Shown here: positions 44,239-52,410 of the stretch, piece after piece
Layout of the letters: each line of letters opens with the position of its first letter
How positions within the stretch are numbered: position 1 is the stretch's first letter
Assembly (NCBI RefSeq): GCF_001642795.1
Contig: NZ_LKEH01000026.1
Location: forward strand, 90,731-154,730
From: Pseudomonas viridiflava
GTDB taxonomy: Bacteria; Pseudomonadota; Gammaproteobacteria; Pseudomonadales; Pseudomonadaceae
Length of the DNA: 64,000 nucleotides
Direction: 5' to 3'
Made by a program: the position numbers and the translations under genes
The notes under the pieces: model-generated
Seen by the model: only the letters and a program-made list of their open reading frames with translations
Told to the model about the DNA's origin: nothing
The model's database searches: none

Positions 44239-45003
44239 CTACTGCACGCTGTAGTTGAAGGTAGCGGTGAAGCGCTGCTCGCTGCGTCCGCCGAAGGCTT
44301 GCTCGGGAAATGGCTTGACCTGTTTGATGCGTCGAAGACTGCTGGTCGCCGCTCGGTTCAGCAGCATGCTGGAGGCCTGACTCTGAATTCCGGAGTCCAG
44401 CACTCGCCCCTGACGGTCAACCAGCAGCCAGACGATCACCTCGCCACTCGGACGCTCCAGCGATGCCTGGCGTCCGGTGGGGTACTGTTTGTAGCCGTCC
44501 AGCTCGTTGCGTAATCCCTTGAGGTAGCCGCCCTCCAGCCCCTGCGTGTCGACTTTGGGCGGTGCCGGTGGCGCGGGAGGCGCAACCGGAGCAACAGGCG
44601 CACTGACCACAGGCTGACGAGGTGCAGGGACCGGCTCAGCGGGCTTGGCCACTGCTGGAGCAGGTTTGGGTCGAGGCTTGGGTTCTGGCTTCGGTTTCGG
44701 CTCGGGTTTAGGCACCGGTTTTGGCGGCGGAGGCGGCGGCTCGGCCTCTTCGCTATCAACCACAGGCACGGGTGGCAGTGGCGGCTCATCAGGCTGAACA
44801 GGCTCAACCGGTTGAATCTCTGGCGGGATGACTGGCTCCGGCGCAGGTGGCTCTGGCTCGACCAGTGCCAGTTCCACAGCAGACTCGTCGTAAACCGGTT
44901 CCATTTTCAATGGCCGGGTCTGCATTCCCATCACGATCGCGATGAGGGCCAGCAATGCAGGCAGACCGCCGAGCCATTGCCGTATGCGAAACAGGACATA
45001 CAT
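44239..45003 (-). CDS. tonB: TonB-like energy transducer dedicated to the adjacent receptor
   Basis: Start ATG 45003 (MYVLFRIRQWLGGLPALLAL) lies 1 nt after the exbD stop. The 254-residue protein has one N-terminal TM helix, a long Pro/Glu then Pro/Lys spacer (about 45-150, with repeated PEPKPKPEPKPRPKP units) and the C-terminal TonB domain (YKQYPTGRQASLERPSGEVI, GRVLDSGIQSQASS, PFPEQAFGG). It spans the periplasm to contact the receptor TonB box. Confidence 0.9.
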   Translation of the reverse strand: MYVLFRIRQWLGGLPALLALIAIVMGMQTRPLKMEPVYDESAVELALVEPEPPAPEPVIPPEIQPVEPVQPDEPPLPPVPVVDSEEAEPPPPPPKPVPKPEPKPKPEPKPRPKPAPAVAKPAEPVPAPRQPVVSAPVAPVAPPAPPAPPKVDTQGLEGGYLKGLRNELDGYKQYPTGRQASLERPSGEVIVWLLVDRQGRVLDSGIQSQASSMLLNRAATSSLRRIKQVKPFPEQAFGGRSEQRFTATFNYSVQ

Positions 45004-45004
45004 A

Positions 45005-45412
45005 TCAGGATTTACGCGTGGCGATGGAGACGGACGTAAAGCCACCCAGGCGCAGGGTATCCATGATCTCGACCAGCCGCGCCACTTCAACGCCCTTGTC
45101 GCTGTTAACGATGATGGTGGTTTTGGTGTCGGGCTTTTCCAGTGCCTTCAAGGCGGGCACCAGGGCGTCAACCGTTGTGGCCTTGCCATCGAGCTGCAGC
45201 TCACCATTGAGGCCCAAGGTGAGAATCGACTTGTTCTGCGGTTTGAGCTGCTGAGAACTACTGGCACTGGGCAGCTGAGTCTTCATCCCCAATGCCGGGA
45301 TGACGTTCAAGCTCACCAGCACGAAAAACACCAACAGGAACATCATCACGTCGATCATCGGGATCAGCTCGATGTGTGCCTTGCGCTTCTTGGGTTCGTC
45401 CCACGTTCTCAT
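45005..45412 (-). CDS. exbD: ExbD-type proton channel subunit
   Basis: ATG 45412 with GGAAG at -9 is preferred over a TTG 39 nt upstream. The 135-residue protein has a cytoplasmic start RTWDEPKKRKAHIE, a TM helix with the essential Asp in LIPMIDVMMFLLVFF and a periplasmic domain (TTIIVNSDKGVEVARLVEIMD). First gene of exbD-tonB-receptor-exbB-PLD. Confidence 0.92.
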   Translation of the reverse strand: MRTWDEPKKRKAHIELIPMIDVMMFLLVFFVLVSLNVIPALGMKTQLPSASSSQQLKPQNKSILTLGLNGELQLDGKATTVDALVPALKALEKPDTKTTIIVNSDKGVEVARLVEIMDTLRLGGFTSVSIATRKS

Positions 45413-45507
45413 GCTGTCTTCCGCCTCTGTCAGAGGCCGAGAATCTAGCAACGGAATATGTCCGATCGGTTAGTTTTTGATGACCATTGCATGGCTCTGA
45501 ATCGCAG

Positions 45508-45547
45508 TTTTCGTGACACTTGAAGGGTTCTTGCGCCTGTCACGAAA
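45508..45547. promoter_or_regulatory. 10-bp inverted repeat between divergent operons; possible Pho-type sites
   Basis: TTTCGTGACA (45509-45518) and TGTCACGAAA (45538-45547) are perfect inverted copies 19 bp apart, midway between the exbD operon and the GNAT-phoD operon. CTGTCACGAAATCGACAT on the plus strand partly resembles a PhoB box (CTGTCAT, 4 bp, CTGTCAT). A shared regulator of both operons is inferred. Confidence 0.5.
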
Positions 45548-45598
45548 TCGACATGCAAGCGCTGCACATTCGGGCGTTCCCTTCGACGGATTCCTCAG

Positions 45599-46162
45599 AT
45601 GAGCTCCGAGCTGCCCAGTATTCAGACCTCGCGCCTGCTGCTTGCCCCGCTTAGACCCGAACAGGCGACAACGCTGGCACACCTGGCCGATGATCCTGTG
45701 ATTGCCGCCATGACCGGCATGTTGCCCTCCCCTTACACGCTTGCACATGCCACCGCCTTCATCGCAGAAGGCGCTGAGCAATTCGCCAATCACAAGGCGT
45801 TATGTCTGGGGGTACATCTGGGAACCGAAGAGTTGGTCGGTGTCGTCTCCATGCGGCTGGCCATGCCACATCGCAGCGCCTGGCTGGGCTACTGGACCGG
45901 TGCTCCCTACCGCAACAAAGGCTACATGCGTGAAGCCGCGCAGGGTTTGCTGGACCATGGATTCAACGTCATGAACCTCAATCGCATCGCGGGTCAGTGC
46001 TTCAGCGACAACCTGGCCAGCGCCAAAGTGTTACAGGCATGCGGACTGGCTTATGAAGGCCAGATGAAGGAAGTGTTCCTGAAAAACGGCGTGTTCAAGG
46101 ACATGCTGCTTTTCGGGCTGCTGCGTTCGCAGTATGAATCGCTGGGGCCGCGTCATGACTGA
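45599..46162 (+). CDS. GNAT-family N-acetyltransferase (RimJ/RimL type)
   Basis: The 187-residue protein has the GNAT_3 layout: TSRLLLAPLRPE start, acetyl-CoA loop in YRNKGYMREAAQGLLDHGF (pattern Q/R-x2-G-x-G/A, here degenerate) and LNRIAGQCFSDNLASAKVL. It overlaps phoD by 8 nt, so translation is coupled. Substrate unknown; N-terminal acetylation of a protein or small amine are options. Confidence 0.85.
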   Translation: MSSELPSIQTSRLLLAPLRPEQATTLAHLADDPVIAAMTGMLPSPYTLAHATAFIAEGAEQFANHKALCLGVHLGTEELVGVVSMRLAMPHRSAWLGYWTGAPYRNKGYMREAAQGLLDHGFNVMNLNRIAGQCFSDNLASAKVLQACGLAYEGQMKEVFLKNGVFKDMLLFGLLRSQYESLGPRHD

Positions 46163-47726
46163 TTTCGATCCGGATCGTCGTCGCATCATTACGGGTGTGT
46201 CCGGCGCTGTCCTGCTGTCAATCCTCAGCCCGTTTGCTCGCAGTGCAGGTGTTGATTACCCATTCACTCTGGGCGTGGCGTCCGGAGACCCGCTGCCGGA
46301 CGGCTTCGTGATCTGGACCCGCCTGGCACCACAAGTGACGACGGCCATGGGTGACGGTGGTCTGGACAAACCGGTGGCGGTACGTTGGAAAGTCGCCAGC
46401 GATGCAGCGATGACCCAGGTGGTACGCACCGGACAGACCATGGCCCAGCCGCGCTTTGCGCATTCGGTGCATGTGGAAGTGAGCGGTTTGCAGCCAGGAC
46501 GTCCTTATTGGTATCAGTTCGAAAGCCTTGGCGCACAAAGCACGACAGGCCAGGCCTGTACGTTACCGCCATTGTCCGCCATGCCGACGGCCCGGTTTGG
46601 ATTCGTCTCCTGCTCACACTGGGAGGCCGGCTACTTCAGCGCCTACAGGCATCTGGCCAACGAGCGGCCAGACCTGGTGTTTTTCCTGGGTGACTACATC
46701 TACGAATCCGGAATATCCCCGCAAAAAAACAGCCTTCCACGGCACCATGTCACGTCCGAGCCGATGGATCTGGCCGGTTATCGAAACCGCTATGCGCAGT
46801 ACAAGACCGACCCGGATCTGCAGGCGCTGCATGCCTGCGCCCCGAGCGTTGCGACCTGGGATGATCACGAAGTACAAAATGACTACGCAGCCCAATGGTC
46901 GCAGGATCCCAACGTCTCGACAGAGAGCTTCCTGCGTCGTAGGGCCGCTGCCTATCAGGCGTTTTACGAACACATGCCCTTGCGCGCCAGCAGCCTGCCA
47001 AAAGGCGCCGACATGCGTATTTACCGTCATATCGACTACGGACGTCTGGCGCGCTTTCACGTACTGGACGGTCGCCAGTACCGCTCCGAACAGCCTTGCA
47101 TCCAGGCCAACGGCAGCCATAGAGGTCGTGTCGTCAGTAACGACTGCCCGGACTTGCGCGATCCGAAACGCACCATGCTTGGATGGGAACAGGAAGCCTG
47201 GCTGGACCACAGTTTTGCCCGCTCTGCAGGGCAATGGAACGTCATTGCGCAGGACTTGCTGGTCGCCCCCCTGACGCAACGCAACCCGGATACCCAGGCA
47301 CTGGGACGCTGGACCGACGGCTGGGATGGCTACATCGCGACACGGGAGCGAATGCTCGCGTCTCTGGACCGTCACAAGACTCGTAACCCGGTGTTCTGGG
47401 GCGGAGATATCCACTCATTCTGGACCACCGACCTGCATGCCGACGCCAACAACCCGGACTCCAGGATCGTCGCCACTGAATTCGTCGGCACGTCGGTGAC
47501 TTCCAGCGGACCTCCGTTTGACGCGTTCAACTCTATTCTTGGACTTAACCCGCACATAAAGTTTTTTGACAGTCGTCAACGCGGCTATGTGTCAGTGGAG
47601 CTCAGCGAACAACAAATGCTGACCCGTTTCCAGGTCGTTTCCGACGTCCTCAACCCTGCTGCGACCGTCTCCACGCTCAAGCGCTTCGTGGTAGAAGCAG
47701 GCAAGACCGGCGCGGCGCAGGCTTAG
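46155..47726 (+). CDS. phoD: PhoD-like alkaline phosphatase/phosphodiesterase, Tat-exported
   Basis: ATG 46155 gives 523 residues with a Tat signal (DRRRIITGVSGAVLLSIL, cleavage about SA-G). The PhoD domain shows an Ig-like N domain (FTLGVASGDPLPDG), then GFVSCSHW, FFLGDYIYE, TWDDHEVQNDYA and PVFWGGDIHSFWTTD, which bear the Ca/Fe ligands. PhoD releases phosphate from phosphodiesters (for example teichoic or phospholipid head groups) at the cell surface. Co-translated with the GNAT gene. Confidence 0.9.
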   Translation: MTDFDPDRRRIITGVSGAVLLSILSPFARSAGVDYPFTLGVASGDPLPDGFVIWTRLAPQVTTAMGDGGLDKPVAVRWKVASDAAMTQVVRTGQTMAQPRFAHSVHVEVSGLQPGRPYWYQFESLGAQSTTGQACTLPPLSAMPTARFGFVSCSHWEAGYFSAYRHLANERPDLVFFLGDYIYESGISPQKNSLPRHHVTSEPMDLAGYRNRYAQYKTDPDLQALHACAPSVATWDDHEVQNDYAAQWSQDPNVSTESFLRRRAAAYQAFYEHMPLRASSLPKGADMRIYRHIDYGRLARFHVLDGRQYRSEQPCIQANGSHRGRVVSNDCPDLRDPKRTMLGWEQEAWLDHSFARSAGQWNVIAQDLLVAPLTQRNPDTQALGRWTDGWDGYIATRERMLASLDRHKTRNPVFWGGDIHSFWTTDLHADANNPDSRIVATEFVGTSVTSSGPPFDAFNSILGLNPHIKFFDSRQRGYVSVELSEQQMLTRFQVVSDVLNPAATVSTLKRFVVEAGKTGAAQA

Positions 47727-47772
47727 GGTTGATTGTTTTCCTGCCTGTGAGCGATGTCCAGGGGCGCGCCAA

Positions 47773-49086
47773 TTACTTCAACTGATTGGCAAACCGCCCC
47801 ACCGCACCCACCACCTGTTTCGCACCTTCCTGAATCTCGATAATCACCGAGCCCGCCTCGTTGGCCAGCATCAGACCCTGCTCTGCCTGGCTGCGACTAT
47901 TGGCCATGCCGCGTACGGCTTCGTCGGCCAGCGCCTGGTTCTGTTGCACGACGCTGACGATCTCTTCGGTTGCGGCGCTGGTACGGCCGGCCAGTTGCCT
48001 GACTTCGTCCGCCACCACCGCAAAGCCACGGCCCTGCTCGCCGGCGCGGGCGGCTTCGATGGCAGCGTTGAGGGCCAGCAGGTTGGTTTGCTGGGCGATG
48101 CCGCCGATGGTTTGCACGATAGAGCTGATCAGCAGCGACTGCTTGCCCAGTGCCTCGATGCCTGACGACGCCGACTCCATCTCCTGAGATATCTTGCGCA
48201 TTGTCTGCACGGTGTTCTGCACCACCTCTGCGCCGCGCTGGGCGCTGACATCGGTCTGCTGGGAAATCTCGAAGGCCACGCTCGCTGCCTGGCTGACGTC
48301 TTCTTCACGCGAGACCTGATCGGTCACCACGGTTGCGAACTTGACGATCTTGTAGAGCTTGCCCTGGGCATCGTGAACCGGGTTGTAGGTTGCTTCCAGC
48401 CAGACATCACGGCCACTGCTGTCGACACGCTTGAACCGGCTGGCCACGAACTCGCCGCGATTCAGCGTCGCCCAGAAATCCTTGTAAGAAGCCTGGCTCA
48501 CTTCGTGCGGATCGCAGAACAGGCTGTGATGCTTGCCCTTGATCTGCGCCAGGTTGTAACCCATGCCGCGCAGGAACTGATCGTTGGCTGTCAAAACGTG
48601 GCCGCTCAGGTCGAACTCGATCACCGCCGTGGAGCGCAGCAACGCCTGAATGAACGCCGAGTTCTCGGCTGCGGTTTCAACGGTCTGCGTGATGTCCGAG
48701 CCGTAACACTGCAGGTTCATCAGCTTGCCGCTGTCATCCAGAACCGGTTGCCACATGGCGCGAATCCACGCCAGGCTGCCATCGGCACGCAGAAAGCGAT
48801 AGTTGTCGATGACCGACTCGCCCTTCTGAACCGCCGCCTTTAGGTTGCGGTAGCAGTCGAGTTGCTTGACGTAGGGTGGCACCAGATCATCCAGATTCCT
48901 GCCAAGCAGTTGATCGGCGCTATAGCCGAGCATTCTGAGGAAATTGTCATTGGCATGAGCAATGCGATTGCTGGCGTCCAGAGTCAACCCGACCATGCGT
49001 GCGTCGATACCTTTCTGCATCTGCCGATAAACGGACAACTCGGCCTGCTGTGCCTGCAATTCCTTTTTCAAGCGGGTATTGAACAT
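47773..49086 (-). CDS. bdlA: BdlA-like soluble chemoreceptor with two PAS domains
   Basis: The 437-residue protein has no membrane helix. Two PAS domains (about 20-130, [20 protein letters not shown]; about 140-255, [20 protein letters not shown]) precede a short MA domain with [19 protein letters not shown] and a [12 protein letters not shown] helix. This is the architecture of BdlA, the P. aeruginosa biofilm-dispersion protein (417 aa). A sigma-28 promoter lies upstream. It converges on phoD with a 46-bp gap. Confidence 0.88.
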   Translation of the reverse strand: MFNTRLKKELQAQQAELSVYRQMQKGIDARMVGLTLDASNRIAHANDNFLRMLGYSADQLLGRNLDDLVPPYVKQLDCYRNLKAAVQKGESVIDNYRFLRADGSLAWIRAMWQPVLDDSGKLMNLQCYGSDITQTVETAAENSAFIQALLRSTAVIEFDLSGHVLTANDQFLRGMGYNLAQIKGKHHSLFCDPHEVSQASYKDFWATLNRGEFVASRFKRVDSSGRDVWLEATYNPVHDAQGKLYKIVKFATVVTDQVSREEDVSQAASVAFEISQQTDVSAQRGAEVVQNTVQTMRKISQEMESASSGIEALGKQSLLISSIVQTIGGIAQQTNLLALNAAIEAARAGEQGRGFAVVADEVRQLAGRTSAATEEIVSVVQQNQALADEAVRGMANSRSQAEQGLMLANEAGSVIIEIQEGAKQVVGAVGRFANQLK

Positions 49087-49116
49087 GACTGCACCGTTCG
49101 TGTGGGTTGTACGACG

Positions 49117-49143
49117 TTATCGGCACAAGCGTAGACGGGATTA
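49117..49143 (-). promoter_or_regulatory. Sigma-28 (FliA) type promoter of the bdlA-like gene
   Basis: On the minus strand TAAT, exactly 15 bp, then GCCGATAA (49124-49117). The -10 is the perfect FliA consensus and the -35 is TAAT instead of TAAA. The start codon is about 31 bp downstream of the -10. Confidence 0.75.
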
Positions 49144-49348
49144 GCCCGCTCTGTACGAAATGCGAAGCAGCTTCAGAACCCGGCAAATTTTCACGACTCG
49201 GGCTAACCTCTACCGGCATGGCCGTGATGGCCACCGGGCTAGGCGCGTCGTATCCAAGCCTTTCACCCTGAAACTCCCCCTCGCTTGAAGCGCAGGCAAC
49301 CTCGAAAGCGTCGGGATACACGTTCCTTGCTGGAGTCAAACACCTCAT
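49144..49348. promoter_or_regulatory. Promoter region of gmd
   Basis: This short spacer lies between the divergent bdlA and gmd genes and must contain the gmd promoter. No clear -35/-10 pair or terminator is seen. Confidence 0.3.
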
Positions 49349-50380
49349 ATGAAAGCAATCATTACCGGCATCACGGGTCAGGACGGCGCCTATCTGGCGC
49401 AATTGCTCCTTGAGAAAGGCTATACCGTTTACGGCACCTATCGCCGGACCAGTTCTGTCAACTTCTGGCGCATAGAGGAACTCGGGATTCAGCACGATGC
49501 GAATCTCCATCTGGTCGAGTACGACCTGACCGACCTGTCCGCCAGTATCCGTTTGCTGCAAAACACCGAAGCGACCGAGATCTACAACCTCGCAGCGCAG
49601 AGTTTTGTTGGCGTGTCATTCGAACAGCCTCTGACCACGGCTCAGATCACCGGCATTGGCGCGGTCAACCTGTTGGAAGCGATCCGGATCGTCAATCCGA
49701 AAATCCGCTTCTATCAGGCCTCGACGTCCGAGATGTTCGGCAAGGTCCAGTCCATTCCTCAGGTCGAAAGCACACCCTTCTATCCACGCAGCCCCTACGG
49801 TGTCGCCAAGCTCTACGCGCACTGGATGACGATCAACTACCGTGAGTCCTACGGCATCTTTGGCGCCAGCGGCATTCTGTTCAACCACGAGTCGCCCCTG
49901 CGCGGCCGTGAGTTCGTGACACGCAAGATCACTGATTCGGTCGCCAAGATAAACATGGGTCTGATGGACTCCTTCGAGCTGGGCAACATGGACGCCAAGC
50001 GCGACTGGGGATTTGCCAAGGAGTACGTCGAAGGCATGTGGCGGATGCTGCAGGCTGAAACGCCGGACAGCTTTGTGCTGGCCACCAACCGTACCGAAAC
50101 CGTCCGCAGTTTCGTGAGCATGGCGTTCAAGGCAACAGGCGTCACAGTCCAATGGGAAGGTGAAGCCGAGTCCGAACGCGGGATCGATGCGGCCACCGGT
50201 AAGGTGCTGGTGTCGGTCAATCCGAAGTTCTACCGGCCTACCGAAGTGGAACTGTTGATCGGCAATCCTGCCAAAGCCCGTGAAGTACTGGGTTGGGAAC
50301 CGAAGACCAACCTTGAGGAACTGTGCCGCATGATGGTTGAAGCGGATCTTCGTCGAAACGAAAAAGGTTTTTCCTTCTGA
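49349..50380 (+). CDS. gmd: GDP-mannose 4,6-dehydratase
   Basis: The 343-residue extended-SDR enzyme converts GDP-mannose to GDP-4-keto-6-deoxymannose. Motifs: [35 protein letters not shown], catalytic Thr-Ser-Glu in STSEMFG, Tyr-x3-Lys in [18 protein letters not shown] and RTETVRSFV. The stop overlaps the next start by one base. First of two steps to GDP-D-rhamnose. Confidence 0.95.
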   Translation: MKAIITGITGQDGAYLAQLLLEKGYTVYGTYRRTSSVNFWRIEELGIQHDANLHLVEYDLTDLSASIRLLQNTEATEIYNLAAQSFVGVSFEQPLTTAQITGIGAVNLLEAIRIVNPKIRFYQASTSEMFGKVQSIPQVESTPFYPRSPYGVAKLYAHWMTINYRESYGIFGASGILFNHESPLRGREFVTRKITDSVAKINMGLMDSFELGNMDAKRDWGFAKEYVEGMWRMLQAETPDSFVLATNRTETVRSFVSMAFKATGVTVQWEGEAESERGIDAATGKVLVSVNPKFYRPTEVELLIGNPAKAREVLGWEPKTNLEELCRMMVEADLRRNEKGFSF

Positions 50381-51276
50381 TGAGCATCGCCGGTAAACGC
50401 GCATTGATAACGGGCATCCACGGTTTCACGGGAAGCTTCATGGCCACCGAACTCGCAGCCCAGGGTTGCGAGGTTGTGGGCATGGGCAGCCAGCCGTCGG
50501 ACAGCGACAACTACCATCAGGTCGATCTGCTGGATGTGAACGGCCTGACTGCGCTGCTTGCCGGGATCCAGCCGGATATCGTTGTCCACCTCGCTGCGCT
50601 GGCCTTCGTGGGTCACGGATCACCGGAAGCGTTCTATCAGGTGAACCTGATCGGCACACGCAACCTGCTGGAGGCCATCGAAGCCAGCGGAAAAACGCCC
50701 GACTGCGTCCTGCTCGCCAGCAGTGCCAACGTTTACGGCAATGCTTCCTCCGGCATGCTGGATGAAACAACGATTCCTGCGCCTGCCAACGACTATGCCG
50801 TGAGCAAGCTTGCCATGGAGTACATGGCAAGCCTCTGGCACGCCCGGCTGCCGCTGGTGATCACGCGCCCGTTCAATTACACCGGGGTCGGGCAGGCCGA
50901 AAACTTCCTGCTACCCAAGATCGTGTCCCACTTCACACGAAGAGAAAGCACGATCGAACTGGGCAACCTGGACGTATGGCGGGATTTCAGTGATGTACGC
51001 GCAGTCACCAGCGCCTATCGAGGTTTGCTGGAAGCCCGGCCTTTGGGGAAGACCCTCAACGTGTGCTCGGGTGTGACCCACTCGCTGCGTGAGGTGATCG
51101 AGATGTGCCAGGAAATCACCGGGCATGAAATCGAGGTTCGCGTGAACCCTGATTTCGTTCGCGACAATGAAGTGAAAACCTTGTGTGGGTGCAACGTCCA
51201 ACTCAAGCGATCAGTGCCGGGATGGAGTACACCGCACCTGCGCGAAACACTGGAGTGGATGTTGTCTGCCCGCTGA
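50380..51276 (+). CDS. rmd: GDP-6-deoxy-D-mannose (D-rhamnose) reductase
   Basis: The 298-residue SDR has ALITGIHGFTGSFMATEL, VVHLAALAFVGHGSPEAFY, LLASSANVYGN and Tyr-Lys in NDYAVSKLAMEYM. It reduces the 4-keto group to yield GDP-D-rhamnose, the donor for D-rhamnan O-antigen. It overlaps gmd by one base. A terminator follows. The wzm-wzt operon at 20-21.8 kb is the likely consumer. Confidence 0.92.
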   Translation: MSIAGKRALITGIHGFTGSFMATELAAQGCEVVGMGSQPSDSDNYHQVDLLDVNGLTALLAGIQPDIVVHLAALAFVGHGSPEAFYQVNLIGTRNLLEAIEASGKTPDCVLLASSANVYGNASSGMLDETTIPAPANDYAVSKLAMEYMASLWHARLPLVITRPFNYTGVGQAENFLLPKIVSHFTRRESTIELGNLDVWRDFSDVRAVTSAYRGLLEARPLGKTLNVCSGVTHSLREVIEMCQEITGHEIEVRVNPDFVRDNEVKTLCGCNVQLKRSVPGWSTPHLRETLEWMLSAR

Positions 51277-51339
51277 AGTGCTGCGGAGCTGAACAGGCCT
51301 GTTCGAAATATGCAGTGCTGACTCTGTCAATCAGGCCCT

Positions 51340-51365
51340 GTAAAACCCGCAGACGCGGGTTTTAC
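51340..51365. terminator. Bidirectional hairpin after rmd
   Basis: GTAAAACCCGC (51340-51350), loop AGAC, GCGGGTTTTAC (51355-51365). The A/T arms serve rmd on the plus strand and the lipoprotein gene on the minus strand. Confidence 0.88.
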
Positions 51366-51373
51366 CAATCACA

Positions 51374-52174
51374 TCATTTCGCTGCAAACCTGGACCGCAG
51401 GTCCTGCAGTCGATTGCGTTCCTTCTCAGTCAAACCGGATGCGTTGTAGATCGGCTGTTTGTCAGCACCATCGATTCTGTAAGCCTCGACGGTAAAGTAA
51501 GCGCCAGCTGGTGCCTGAATCTTGGCCCAGTCGCTGAACATGTTCATTTCCAATGTCCAGTTCGCGCTTTCACCTGGCTGCAGGCCGCCACTGATCTCGT
51601 AATTGAAGCGCTCGGTAAACCAAGGCACCGGGCGGTCGGGGGAGGCAATAGTGCCGATGAAATACACACGTGAGATCGCCTTGTCGGTGCCGTTGGTAAC
51701 GGACAGGTCGATGTACGGCTTCACATAGTACTTGTCTTTCTTCATGTAGAAGGCCGACTTGGTAACGCTGAACTTCGACAGGTAATTCTTGGCGATCTGG
51801 GCGTTCTTCTGTTTTTCCATCAGCGCGTTTATCTCGGCGACCGCTTCGTCGTGCTGCTTCTGCGCACGCTCAAGCAAAATCCTGTTCGCCTCGACACCGA
51901 TTTCATCAGCCGTCTTTCCGTCGAGACTGGACAACAGGTTCAGCTTGGATAACTCGGTCGTGGTCTGCCCGGCGAATATCGCTCTCAAGTCCAGATTGGT
52001 CATCGCAACGACCGAGAAATTCTCCTTGAACTGATTTTTCTCTTCGTCCGACATGCCTGCCACGACTTTTACAATCGACTTTTGCAGCGCTTCGTTCGAG
52101 CTTCCATCCAGCTTTGGCTTTCCACAGCCGGTCAAAATGATTGCAGATAAAAGTAGTACAGCTGCCCTGCGCAT
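51374..52174 (-). CDS. Lipoprotein of the DUF6694 type
   Basis: The 266-residue lipoprotein has the lipobox ILTGCGKPKLDGSSNEALQ, followed by VVAGMSDEEKNQFKENFSVV as in DUF6694 proteins, a helical stretch with heptads (residues about 95-130), and a beta-rich C-terminal half (FYVKPYIDLSVTNGTDKAIS, GGLQPGESANWTLEM), perhaps an Ig-like domain. Function unknown. Confidence 0.7.
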   Translation of the reverse strand: MRRAAVLLLSAIILTGCGKPKLDGSSNEALQKSIVKVVAGMSDEEKNQFKENFSVVAMTNLDLRAIFAGQTTTELSKLNLLSSLDGKTADEIGVEANRILLERAQKQHDEAVAEINALMEKQKNAQIAKNYLSKFSVTKSAFYMKKDKYYVKPYIDLSVTNGTDKAISRVYFIGTIASPDRPVPWFTERFNYEISGGLQPGESANWTLEMNMFSDWAKIQAPAGAYFTVEAYRIDGADKQPIYNASGLTEKERNRLQDLRSRFAAK

Positions 52175-52398
52175 AAGTGTTGCCTCCTGTTATAAGCAAT
52201 CAGAATATCAAAACGATGGCATGCGCGGGAGTCGACTCTTCAGGCTTCACTGACATGTTCTGTTTTCGTGCACCCCTCGCCATCGCGCTCGACAATGGCG
52301 CGCATACGCGCAACGCCAACAGCGACATGTTGATCTCAACGCCTCTAAAACAACGTTCCTGATCCCCCGGCACGAATCCTGCTCTGGCACATTCAATC

Positions 52399-52410
52399 TT
52401 GTATACATGA
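52399..52410 (+). promoter_or_regulatory. GntR-type operator-like palindrome before the ureide operon
   Basis: TTGTATACATGA contains the palindrome GTATAC and resembles the TTGTATACAA sites of FCD-type GntR regulators. It abuts the start of the allophanate hydrolase gene; the last gene of the operon encodes such a regulator. This is pattern-based inference. Confidence 0.5.

Noticed and set aside
49107..49119. GTTGTACGACGTT as a third copy of the uronate operator
   Set aside because: The right half (ACAAC) is missing and the site lies within the bdlA leader, a gene unrelated to uronates.
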